A stretch of 64,000 bases of DNA from Alphaproteobacteria bacterium (lineage in GTDB: Bacteria; Pseudomonadota; Alphaproteobacteria; UBA6615), in contig JAJFIX010000031.1 of the NCBI GenBank assembly GCA_021774575.1, positions 340,264 to 404,263 of the forward strand, read 5' to 3'. Position numbers and translations under genes: made by a program. A model generated the notes under the pieces. The model was given only the letters and a program-made list of their open reading frames with translations, was not told the origin of the DNA and did not search any database. Each line of letters starts with the position of its first letter. Within the stretch, counting starts at the first letter, position 1. Below, piece after piece: positions 34,055 through 41,968 of this stretch.

Positions 34055-36751
34055 CTAGTCAGCGCGCAATGCCTCTATTAATTCAGCTCGTCTAAATGGC
34101 TTTCTCAAAAGTTGTAGTCCGCGGACCGATAGACCTCGTGATTCAATATCGGCTTGAGTGTAACCAGACATAACAATGATTTTTGTTTCCGGATTTTGCT
34201 GTTGAATCTCGCGCGCCAACCCGATGCCGTCCATATCGCCTGGCATGATGACATCGGTAAGCACCAATTCGACTTGCGGATGGCCCTCGAACGCTGCCAA
34301 TGCCTCGGCGGCATTTTCTGCTTCCGTTACCGTATATCCAAGATCAGTCACAACTTGACGCATAATGCTCAGAACCAATTTATCATCTTCAACCACGATG
34401 GCTGATTTTCCACCACCGGACTTTGTATCGCTTTCTTGTGTCGGTATTACCGTCTCGATCGGTTGCCTGTCAGTTCTTGGAAGGTAGAGCTTAATAGACG
34501 TCCCCTCACCCTCGACGCTTTCCACTCCCACGTGACCGCCCGACTGTTTGGCAAAGCCATGCACCATGCTCAACCCCAACCCGGAGCCCTTGCCAACATC
34601 CTTTGTTGTAAAAAATGGCTCAAAGACATGATCAACTATTTCCGGAGCCATGCCCATTCCGGTATCCGTCACTTTGACCAGCACATAATCGCCCGCCGCA
34701 ACATCATCAAATGAGCGTGCGTTTGCCTCATCAACCTCAATATTGCTCGTCGTAAATGTAAGCGTCCCTCCGTCGGGCATCGCGTCGCGAGCGTTAATTG
34801 CGAGATTGAGAAAAGCAGCTTCCGTTTGTCCTCGGTCAAGATAGCTCGACCATAAATCTCCGCTTAGAACTGATTCTATTTTTATGGCCGCCCCCAAACT
34901 CGTCTCAAGCATCAACACGCTTTGGGCCAGGGCGTCATTTATGTCTAGGGGTTCTGGTCGGAGCATCTGCTTGCGGCCATAAGATAGCATACGATCGGTC
35001 AGGTCGGCGCCGCGTTGAGTTGCACGTTGGGCGACGGTTAAAATGCGCGCGAGGTTTTCGTCTCCGGACGGCAGGTGGGATTCGAGATACTCCAGACTTC
35101 CGCCAACGGCCATCAGCAAATTGTTAAATTCATGGGCAATGCCACCGGCGAGTTGCCCTACCGCTTCCAATTTTTGCGCTTGACGAAGTTTTTCCTCAGC
35201 CTCGCGCAATTGGGTCACGTCGACACTGATCGTCCCAACACCCAAAACCTGTTCAAGATCGTCTTTCACCGGAAATTTGGTGACTTCAAGTTTATGCAGC
35301 TCACCGTCGGCAAACGGTATTTCCATAATTTGATTGACGGTGGTGTTGGTCGTCAAAGCTCGTTTGTCGAGCGTCTCAATGCTCATCGCCAGATCACGAG
35401 GCAAGAAATCGTAATCCGTTTTTCCAACCGTCGCGTCTTGGTCAAGGCTATGCCATTCATCAATGCGCCGGTTCGCCAACAGAATTTTTCCGGATTTATC
35501 TTTCAAAACAATCAAGTCGGGCGAATGATTGACGATAGCTCGAACCCTGGCTTCGCTTTCGCGTAGTGCCCCAAGGGCCTGCATTTCGGCGGTTACGTCA
35601 GAAGCAATTGTCCCGACACCCAGCGCTTGCCCACCGCTGTCCCTAACGGGAAATTTGGTAATCTCCAAATTATGCACCAGGCCGTCGGCGAGTTCGACTT
35701 CAAGCACCTGGTGAATGACCTCGTTGGTTGTTAAAACCTCTCTATCCAATTTTGCAACGGCACGGGCCATTTCCGGTGGCAGAATTTCCTCATCAGTTTT
35801 GCCGAGCCAGGCGCCCTCTGCGACGCCATTCCATTCTTCAAATGTGCGATTGGCTAATAGGTAGCGTATGTTAGAATCCTTGAGAATTATGAGATCGGGG
35901 GAATGGTTGATAACGGCGGCGAACCGCTCTCGAATTTCCTGTAAACGCCTTTCCGCTTCTTTTCGTTCGGTAATATCTTCGGCCATTCCGAGGCTATAGA
36001 GCGGCTTCCCACTATCATCGCGAATGACGCTGAGAGTGGTATTGCCCCAAACAATTTCACCGGATTTTGTTAGGTAACGTTTTTCGCGTTGGCTCGCTCC
36101 GACTTCCCCGGCAAGCAGCTTCTTAGCATGATCCAGGCTTTTATCAAGGTCATCGGGATGGGTGACATCCACCGCCTTGCGGCCTATCAGCTCGTCCTCG
36201 CGGTAACCGAGCATACGGCAAAAGGCCCGGTTGACAGCAAACATTCGTCGGTCGGGCGTACTGAGCGCCATGCCCAGCGGGCTATCTTCAAACAACCGTC
36301 GAAATCGTGCCTCACTCTCGTGGACCGACATCTCCGCCTGTTTCCGGTCGGTAATGTCTTCCATATAGGATTCAATTTGGGTTAAATTTCCCGCCCCGTC
36401 ATAAACACCGTAAGACCTCTCCAAGACCCATTTTTCGCCTTCAGACCGGGTATCGATACAGTACTCATGTTCACTTGTTTTATGGGCTACTAAACATTCA
36501 TCTAGGTCAGTCAAAATCCCATTCAAATCAGCAGCGTTTATCAGCTGTCCGAACGAAACATGCTTATCTCCGATCAATTCGTCCGGGGTGTAGCCAAGTA
36601 TTTCTCGAACACCCTCACTAACGAATCGCATCGTCCGATTTTTGCCAGGTTCGCATACAAAGAAAAACCCCGGCATGCTCGCGATCAAACGCGTGAGCTG
36701 ATCCCTATCTTCTAAGAACGTCACGCCCTCTCCCTTCATATCTGCGACCAT
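34055..36751 (-). CDS. Cytoplasmic multi-PAS hybrid histidine kinase
   Basis: An 898-residue protein with no signal peptide or membrane helix. Four PAS domains span about 15-520; the third and fourth are clear tandem duplicates (NHSPDLIILKDS and NHSPDLIVLKDK openings, both closing in LGVGTI). HisKA has the phospho-His in GGIAHEFNNLLMA. The ATPase domain has NLAINARDAMP, DTGMGMAP and GKGSGLGLS. The receiver has the phospho-Asp in LTDVIMPGD. It probably senses a cytoplasmic cue such as redox state or a small ligand. The start is uncertain; a GTG at 36724 has a better ribosome binding site (GGGAGAGG). Confidence 0.92.
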   Translation of the reverse strand: MVADMKGEGVTFLEDRDQLTRLIASMPGFFFVCEPGKNRTMRFVSEGVREILGYTPDELIGDKHVSFGQLINAADLNGILTDLDECLVAHKTSEHEYCIDTRSEGEKWVLERSYGVYDGAGNLTQIESYMEDITDRKQAEMSVHESEARFRRLFEDSPLGMALSTPDRRMFAVNRAFCRMLGYREDELIGRKAVDVTHPDDLDKSLDHAKKLLAGEVGASQREKRYLTKSGEIVWGNTTLSVIRDDSGKPLYSLGMAEDITERKEAERRLQEIRERFAAVINHSPDLIILKDSNIRYLLANRTFEEWNGVAEGAWLGKTDEEILPPEMARAVAKLDREVLTTNEVIHQVLEVELADGLVHNLEITKFPVRDSGGQALGVGTIASDVTAEMQALGALRESEARVRAIVNHSPDLIVLKDKSGKILLANRRIDEWHSLDQDATVGKTDYDFLPRDLAMSIETLDKRALTTNTTVNQIMEIPFADGELHKLEVTKFPVKDDLEQVLGVGTISVDVTQLREAEEKLRQAQKLEAVGQLAGGIAHEFNNLLMAVGGSLEYLESHLPSGDENLARILTVAQRATQRGADLTDRMLSYGRKQMLRPEPLDINDALAQSVLMLETSLGAAIKIESVLSGDLWSSYLDRGQTEAAFLNLAINARDAMPDGGTLTFTTSNIEVDEANARSFDDVAAGDYVLVKVTDTGMGMAPEIVDHVFEPFFTTKDVGKGSGLGLSMVHGFAKQSGGHVGVESVEGEGTSIKLYLPRTDRQPIETVIPTQESDTKSGGGKSAIVVEDDKLVLSIMRQVVTDLGYTVTEAENAAEALAAFEGHPQVELVLTDVIMPGDMDGIGLAREIQQQNPETKIIVMSGYTQADIESRGLSVRGLQLLRKPFRRAELIEALRAD

Positions 36752-36923
36752 CGGGCTTTGGGAAAGAACTGGTAGAATAATTCAATTATAAGAGGTCAAA
36801 ACAATTATAGACCAGCCTAAAATAATGAGTGGCGTCAAATCACCGGTTAATAAATTCTTCACACTGGGCAGGCATTATTGCAGACGAGCAAGGACTTATC
36901 CCTGGCCGAGGACCAAAGATACG

Positions 36924-37586
36924 ATGCCTAAGTTGACTTTAATGCCCCTATCATCTGGCGCCCCAAGCACTGCAACACCGATCCCGCTTGACCTGGCGAG
37001 TCTACTGCCGAAAAAAAACAGTCGGTTTGATGCGCTGCTGTTGAAGATAGGGGCGCTACCAGCAAGGGCTCGTCTATCAGATGGGCGGCGCAACGGCGAT
37101 GGATCCTGGTCGGTCTCCGTCGAGCAATTGGTTGGCTTGAACTATATTCCCGCAAGTTCAGATTTCCTTCCTCACTATTTGAATGTTCGGATAATCGGCT
37201 TGAATGAAGACGAGGCCGAGGTTGTTAGGCAGGTCGATTTAAGAGTTGCCCTTGACGGCAAAACTCCATTTGCAACGGCGCAAATAGATGCCGGCAAAAC
37301 ATCGCCGGGAAAGCCACTAATTTTCTTCTCCCGCTCCGAGCGCCAAGACGAAATATCCGCCGCCAACCCGAGACTGCATGATCAAATAGCCATTCTCGCG
37401 CAGCGCCTCGACGAAGCCGAAACGGAAATAAACAATCTAAAAGACGTCGCCCGAGCCGCATCGGCTCGACTGGCGGCAATCGAGACGGCTGCAGAGACGG
37501 CTGCGGCCAACGGCGACGACCCCCTTGGCATCCAGACCGGAGGGGGACCGCGCCCGGCGATCTGGGCTGCGGCATCACCCGCGTAG
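36924..37586 (+). CDS. Uncharacterised protein with GDGSW-motif domain and coiled coil
   Basis: A 220-residue protein from the ATG at 36924. Residues about 35-115 resemble the repeated motif seen in large uncharacterised alphaproteobacterial proteins (LPARARLSDGRRNGDGSWSV, then VEQLVGLNYIP), here as a single copy. Residues about 155-195 form a heptad-like coiled coil (AILAQRLDEAETEINNLKDV), followed by an Ala-rich, Gly/Pro tail. There is no signal peptide. It is convergent with secF, with 8 bp between stops. Function unknown; a scaffold or polymerising role is only a guess. Confidence 0.65.
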   Translation: MPKLTLMPLSSGAPSTATPIPLDLASLLPKKNSRFDALLLKIGALPARARLSDGRRNGDGSWSVSVEQLVGLNYIPASSDFLPHYLNVRIIGLNEDEAEVVRQVDLRVALDGKTPFATAQIDAGKTSPGKPLIFFSRSERQDEISAANPRLHDQIAILAQRLDEAETEINNLKDVARAASARLAAIETAAETAAANGDDPLGIQTGGGPRPAIWAAASPA

Positions 37587-37594
37587 AATTCGGC

Positions 37595-38521
37595 TTACTT
37601 GCCGCGCCGCGTACCGCCCGGCACATAGCCAATTGCCCGTAGCATCGGCGCCGCGATATAGATTGAAGAGTAGGTTCCGACGATCACACCCCACGCCATC
37701 GCCATGGCAAAATCGCGGATAACCGGCCCGCCCATGATGATCGGGGCCGCCAGCGCTAGCAAGGTCGTCACGCTGGTTAATAGGGTCCGTGATAAAGTCG
37801 CATTCAATGCAGAATTCAATATATCGGTTATCGCCGCCGCTTTATATTTTCGCGCCCGTTCCCGAACACGATCATAAATGACCACGGTATCGTTGATCGA
37901 ATATCCGGCGATCGTGAATACAGCGGCAATCGACGCCAAATTAAACTCGATCTGGGTTAGTCCAAAAAACCCTATCGTCAAAATGATGTCATGGAGCAAG
38001 GCCGCAACCGCACCTATTCCAAATTGCCATTCGAAGCGAAACCAAACGTAAATCAAGATTGCGCTAATAGCTAACATGACAGCCATCGTCGCCGACCTTA
38101 TCAACTCGGCGCCGACGGTCGGGCCGACGAATTCGGTCCGCCGGTATTCGAGCACCCGCTCACCTAATGCCGCTTGAACCAAATCGATGGATGCCAATTG
38201 GGCTTGCGCGTCACCCACCTGATGCTCGATGCGGATCAACACATCCTCGGGCCGGCCGAAATTTTGCACCTGCACGTCGCCCAAACCGAGGCCGCCGGCG
38301 ATCTCTCTGATATTTGCAAGGTCCGCCGGACCATCGGTGCGCAATTCGATTAGGATCCCGCCGCGAAAATCAATCCCAAAATTCAGCCCTTGAGTGAGAA
38401 AAATGGCGAGCGAGAGGGCGATCAGTAGTCCGGACCCAAACATGGCCCAGATCGTACCTCCGAGAAAATTGATATGCGTATCATCGCGAGATAAACGCAA
38501 AGGACGAAGACCTAACTTCAT
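37595..38521 (-). CDS. secF: Protein translocase subunit SecF
   Basis: A 308-residue SecF from the ATG at 38521; a TTG one codon earlier is less likely. The first membrane helix is followed by the conserved periplasmic FGIDFRGGILIE. Later blocks FVGPTVGAEL, TIAGYSINDTVVIYDRVRE and NATLSRTLLTS are diagnostic of SecF, and six helices are predicted. SecDF uses the proton gradient to help pull proteins through SecYEG. SecF is normally preceded by secD; here the upstream gene is an amidohydrolase and no secD occurs in the window. Confidence 0.96.
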   Translation of the reverse strand: MKLGLRPLRLSRDDTHINFLGGTIWAMFGSGLLIALSLAIFLTQGLNFGIDFRGGILIELRTDGPADLANIREIAGGLGLGDVQVQNFGRPEDVLIRIEHQVGDAQAQLASIDLVQAALGERVLEYRRTEFVGPTVGAELIRSATMAVMLAISAILIYVWFRFEWQFGIGAVAALLHDIILTIGFFGLTQIEFNLASIAAVFTIAGYSINDTVVIYDRVRERARKYKAAAITDILNSALNATLSRTLLTSVTTLLALAAPIIMGGPVIRDFAMAMAWGVIVGTYSSIYIAAPMLRAIGYVPGGTRRGK

Positions 38522-38581
38522 CAATCATGCGCCCGCGCGCGGCCCAGTCCCGTTGGACCAGTCTGATCTTTTGTCCCAGCC

Positions 38582-39475
38582 TCAAAACCCATAAAGCTCG
38601 GCCGGGTTACGCACAAGAATTTGCTCTCGCAGCGTTTCATCAAACCCCCAGTCGGCAAGTTGATCTAAAAGATAACCGTCATTGGGCATGGTCTTATAAT
38701 ACCATGGATGGGGCCAATCGCTGGCCCATAAAACCCGATCGGGTCGCGCCGCCGCCAGGGCTTGCGCATAAGGCGCGACATCGTCATAGGGTGGCGCATC
38801 GCGGGCCGTCACCCGGTAGGTACCGGATAATTTAACCCAGCAATTTCCGCCCCGGACAATGTCTAGAAATGCCTGATAGCCGGGATGTGCAACACCCAAC
38901 CCGGCTTTGATATAGCCGAGATGCCCAACCACCGTATCGACGGGAAACCCCGAAAAAATTTCGGCAAGATCTGGTTCCTCTGCCACGTGAATGAGCAGCT
39001 CGATATGCCAGCCCATGGACTTGATCCGTTCTCCCATCCGATAGACGTCTTTGATGCCATCAAACGGCATACCACCTTTGTCGACTAAATTGACGCGAAT
39101 ACCGCGAACCCCTGCGACGTGCAGGTGTTCAAGCTCGGCATCGGTAACGTCGGCGCCAACGGCCGCCACGCCACGGGCGCGACCGCCCATTGCCTGCAAA
39201 CCGTCGACCAAGGCGGCGTTATCAATGCCGTAAACCGACGGCTGGGTCAGGACGCACCGCGCCATGCCCAAAACGTCCTGCATTTTCAAAAAATCGGCCA
39301 GCAAAGCGTCGGGGGGCGTGTATCCCCGCTTCGGTGAATAGGGATATTTGCTTTCCGGCCCGAATAGATGGGCATGGGTATCACACGCGTCGGCCGGAAC
39401 AACAAAACCCGGCCGTGTGGTCCCGGCGACCGGCGGTGGGCAACCGGGAATATTCCCGTGGCCGTTCACGCTCAC
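38582..39475 (-). CDS. Amidohydrolase, 2-pyrone-4,6-dicarboxylate hydrolase-like
   Basis: A 297-residue metal-dependent hydrolase of the amidohydrolase-2 group. CDTHAHLFGP carries the His-x-His metal site, LLIHVAEE and VVGHLGYIK supply further His ligands, and WASDWPHPW the catalytic Asp. The overall pattern resembles LigI-like lactonases that open 2-pyrone-4,6-dicarboxylate or related lactones. The GTG start overlaps the stop of the double-YciI gene (GTGA), so the two are coupled. The pathway is unknown but is probably aromatic or uronate-type degradation. Confidence 0.87.
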   Translation of the reverse strand: MSVNGHGNIPGCPPPVAGTTRPGFVVPADACDTHAHLFGPESKYPYSPKRGYTPPDALLADFLKMQDVLGMARCVLTQPSVYGIDNAALVDGLQAMGGRARGVAAVGADVTDAELEHLHVAGVRGIRVNLVDKGGMPFDGIKDVYRMGERIKSMGWHIELLIHVAEEPDLAEIFSGFPVDTVVGHLGYIKAGLGVAHPGYQAFLDIVRGGNCWVKLSGTYRVTARDAPPYDDVAPYAQALAAARPDRVLWASDWPHPWYYKTMPNDGYLLDQLADWGFDETLREQILVRNPAELYGF

Positions 39476-40101
39476 CCTGCGCCAGCCTGTAATTCCGGTT
39501 TAAACTGATCAAAAACCCGGCCAAATCGCCACCGATAGACCTCGGATCGCTCAAATAACCCGCCTTGATTGAACGGCTCATCGTTCCAGAAAGCGCGGCC
39601 AGCAGCATCATCGGGCACATCGATAATCATCAAACTGCCGATTTGGCAGTCGCGAGCGTCGTTCATCAAAGGCCCCCTTGTAACATAGAGGTCGCTTACC
39701 TGTGCTTGGTAGGCCTCATGAGCGGCTCTCAACTCGTTACGCAAATCATCACTTCCTTGCTTATCATACGCAATAATCAAGAATTGGATAAAGCCCTCCG
39801 TCCGCGGACAATCGTGCCATGTCCAAGGCACACTGTTCGACCAGGGAAGGACTTCCATCCCTCGTTGAATACCGGCGATCACATATGGCTCGTCGCGCAA
39901 ATGGGCTTTGGCGTCCTCGACTGTGTCGAAATCCATCAGCCGATGGCTACCAACCGCCGTTTCGCCGTCATCGGCCAGCATCGGTCCGCCGAACCAGGTC
40001 CGGCTATCGAAACTCTTGAGGTAATCGAGATGCGCCTGGCGCGCAACATCACGCTCAGGGCCGCTATCCGGCTTATCAAAAACTTTGATCGAGTAAAGCA
40101 T
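39472..40101 (-). CDS. Tandem two-domain YciI-like protein
   Basis: A 209-residue protein built of two YciI-like (ferredoxin-fold) domains. The first covers about 1-95 (MLYSIKVFDKPDSGPERDVAR, with RQAHLDYLKSF and GPMLADDGETAVGS). The second covers about 105-200 (FIQFLIIAYDK, with AHEAYQAQ and RGPLMNDARDC). Most YciI proteins are one domain of about 95 residues that dimerise, so this is a fused pair. The conserved His of the first copy (AHLDYL) and of the second (AHEAYQ) are kept. Coupling to the amidohydrolase suggests the same catabolic pathway. Confidence 0.85.
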   Translation of the reverse strand: MLYSIKVFDKPDSGPERDVARQAHLDYLKSFDSRTWFGGPMLADDGETAVGSHRLMDFDTVEDAKAHLRDEPYVIAGIQRGMEVLPWSNSVPWTWHDCPRTEGFIQFLIIAYDKQGSDDLRNELRAAHEAYQAQVSDLYVTRGPLMNDARDCQIGSLMIIDVPDDAAGRAFWNDEPFNQGGLFERSEVYRWRFGRVFDQFKPELQAGAG

Positions 40102-40347
40102 GCATCCGCCTTTTTATCTGCGGCCCGTATCGGGCCAATTTTATGAGTGATACCAGCACAATATCGCGTGATCAACGGTCGGAAATTTGTTCATCATTTT
40201 AAACAAGCGCTGAGCCGTTTCCTAAAACGTAATGACGGACGGCTATCCCTTGCCCCGAATCGGTGCCATTTCCTACGAAGTACAAAGTAAATCATGTGCC
40301 CCAGGTATGAGGCGCAGGGGACCAAAAACCTCAAAGGAAACAGAGTA

Positions 40348-41043
40348 ATGCGTACCCTCCCAATCATTGCTTCTACGCTCGTGCTTGGCTTGGCGGCTTG
40401 TGCGCCGTCGCATCAAGGCGGGTATTACGAACCCGACCATAGCAGCTCAAAGTTTGACCACCATCATGGCCCGGCTGTGGTCGAGGATGCCCGAGTGGAT
40501 TCCCACCAAGACGCGATGGCCATGGCTGATAGTCGTGGTGGCCAATTTGATGAAGTCCAGATTGTCAATGACGGCCAACCGTTTGGCGGACACCAGTTCG
40601 ACAATCAGCGACATGACTATCCTGACCATTATTTTGGGCAAAACCGGACCGCGCCGCCCGTTCGATATATGACGCGCAATACCAGTGGTCACCATCAAGG
40701 CCATCAGCAGAGCAACCAAGGATATCGTTCCAATTACGGTCCCTATGGACCTGGGCTTGACCACGAGGCCCCTGTCCCGAGTCCGAATAGTGAAGATGTG
40801 GGTATTGGCCCAGCTCAAATCGCTGAAACACAGGCAACTCTCCGCCAACTTGGGTTCGACCCGGGCCGGACGGATGGCGTCTTCGGTCCAGCAACTGAGC
40901 AAGCGATCATCGGCTACACCACCCATCAGGGAATGCCCACGGATGGTGCCGTCACCCACAGCCTGATGTCATATTTGCGCAGCGATCTGAACACACGGAT
41001 ACGGGCGCAATCAAGAATGTCTGGTGGTCAGCACCACTATTAG
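40348..41043 (+). CDS. Peptidoglycan-binding lipoprotein
   Basis: A 231-residue lipoprotein from the ATG at 40348 with an AAGGA site. The signal ends with LGLAAC (Cys18). A long His/Gln/Gly/Asn-rich linker spans about 20-145 (such as HHQGHQQSNQGYRSN). The C-terminal peptidoglycan-binding-1 domain (about 155-215) contains TLRQLGFDPGRTDGVFGPAT. It is probably anchored in the outer membrane and touches the cell wall. The linker is unusually rich in metal-binding-type residues. A terminator follows. Confidence 0.82.
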   Translation: MRTLPIIASTLVLGLAACAPSHQGGYYEPDHSSSKFDHHHGPAVVEDARVDSHQDAMAMADSRGGQFDEVQIVNDGQPFGGHQFDNQRHDYPDHYFGQNRTAPPVRYMTRNTSGHHQGHQQSNQGYRSNYGPYGPGLDHEAPVPSPNSEDVGIGPAQIAETQATLRQLGFDPGRTDGVFGPATEQAIIGYTTHQGMPTDGAVTHSLMSYLRSDLNTRIRAQSRMSGGQHHY

Positions 41044-41074
41044 GCGGGGCATCTACTCCTAACGACTTGTTACG

Positions 41075-41120
41075 GAAACGCCGGTTCAGGAATATTCTTG
41101 ACCCGGCGTTTTCATTTTTG
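41075..41120 (+). terminator. Terminator after the peptidoglycan-binding gene
   Basis: GAAACGCCGG (41075-41084) and CCGGCGTTTT (41103-41112) form a stem of about 8-9 bp with an 18-nt loop, followed by CATTTTTG. Good match to a rho-independent terminator. Confidence 0.8.
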
Positions 41121-41350
41121 TATCGAATTACTGCGCCCAACCCTCTGTGTTGACAGGAAAAAACCAAATCGGGGTGTAGCTTTTCTGAAATGATGGCGCT
41201 AAGGTAACTGGGATATTGAGCGATTCGATTGAACGCGCTGGCAAATCGCGTTTGGTGGAGTTGAATACTGGATCAATCAGGCTAGAAAATTGCGCACGCT
41301 GAGCCGTCCTCGGATCGGGTTGCGCACCTGTTCATACCCGGGGGGGAATT
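41121..41350. other. Intergenic gap before the cupredoxin-like gene
   Basis: The rest of this roughly 300-bp gap after the terminator holds no open frame I can support. Its right end has a GGGGGGGAATT ribosome binding site for the gene at 41351. No clear promoter was found. Confidence 0.45.
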
Positions 41351-41968
41351 ATGGACCATCAAACAGATGCGCTTGCTCTATCGGCAGGCAAAAAAAGTTT
41401 TCGTCTATTGCTGGCGACTTTATTCGCTACTGCCCTAGCAGTTCTTTTCGCCACACCAGCATCCGCGCAGGCGCCGGGCATTTTGGCGTTTGATTTATCA
41501 ATCTCCGGGCGCCATCTCGCGACTGGCTTAAATACCAACTTGAACACACCGGTGCTGCGTGTACGCCAAGGTCAGACCACGGCGCTCAACTTGACAACCG
41601 ATGAGGCCACGCGAATTTTTCTGCAAGATTACGGACATAATATCGGCCTCGCACCAGGGGCACCGGGCACGCTCAAATTTAAAGCGACCGTCGCCGGCAG
41701 GTTCGCCGTCGAAGCTCACGGTTTCGCCGGTCGCCAAGTCCTCGCGGACACCAATGGCGGATCCGAAGAGGGCAACGAAGCTGTCCAAAATGCACTCGCG
41801 TCGCTTGCCGACTCGATTGTCAGTGAAATCGCCTCAGCAGGTGGTGGCGCAGGCAGTTCTAGTGCAAGCGCATCCCGGCGTGATGCGAGCCAAGGGCCGC
41901 AAATTGTGTTCATCCCACCGACCCCGGCCCAAGTGGTTTTGCTCTATATTGAGGTGTTACCCCGGTGA
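41351..41968 (+). CDS. Secreted cupredoxin-like protein
   Basis: A 205-residue protein with a long signal peptide (cleaved after PASA near residue 39). The mature N-terminal part (about 45-135) resembles cupredoxin-fold domains of the EfeO type (VLRVRQGQTTALNLTTDEAT, then GHNIGLAPGAPGTLKF and TVAGRFAVEAHGFAG). The full His/Cys/Met copper-ligand set is not evident. The C-terminal region is Gly/Ser/Ala-rich, then hydrophobic (IVFIPPTPAQVVLLYIEV), and may contact membrane. Its stop overlaps the start of the polytopic protein gene (GTGA), so the two are almost certainly partners. Confidence 0.75.
   Translation: MDHQTDALALSAGKKSFRLLLATLFATALAVLFATPASAQAPGILAFDLSISGRHLATGLNTNLNTPVLRVRQGQTTALNLTTDEATRIFLQDYGHNIGLAPGAPGTLKFKATVAGRFAVEAHGFAGRQVLADTNGGSEEGNEAVQNALASLADSIVSEIASAGGGAGSSSASASRRDASQGPQIVFIPPTPAQVVLLYIEVLPR

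Noticed and set aside
29373-36751. Prophage or island with the GH108-type gene and kinases
   Set aside because: No structural phage, integrase or packaging genes are present.
39565-40146. Plus-strand frame of 193 residues opposite the YciI gene
   Set aside because: Antisense to a clear two-domain protein, with no recognisable domain.
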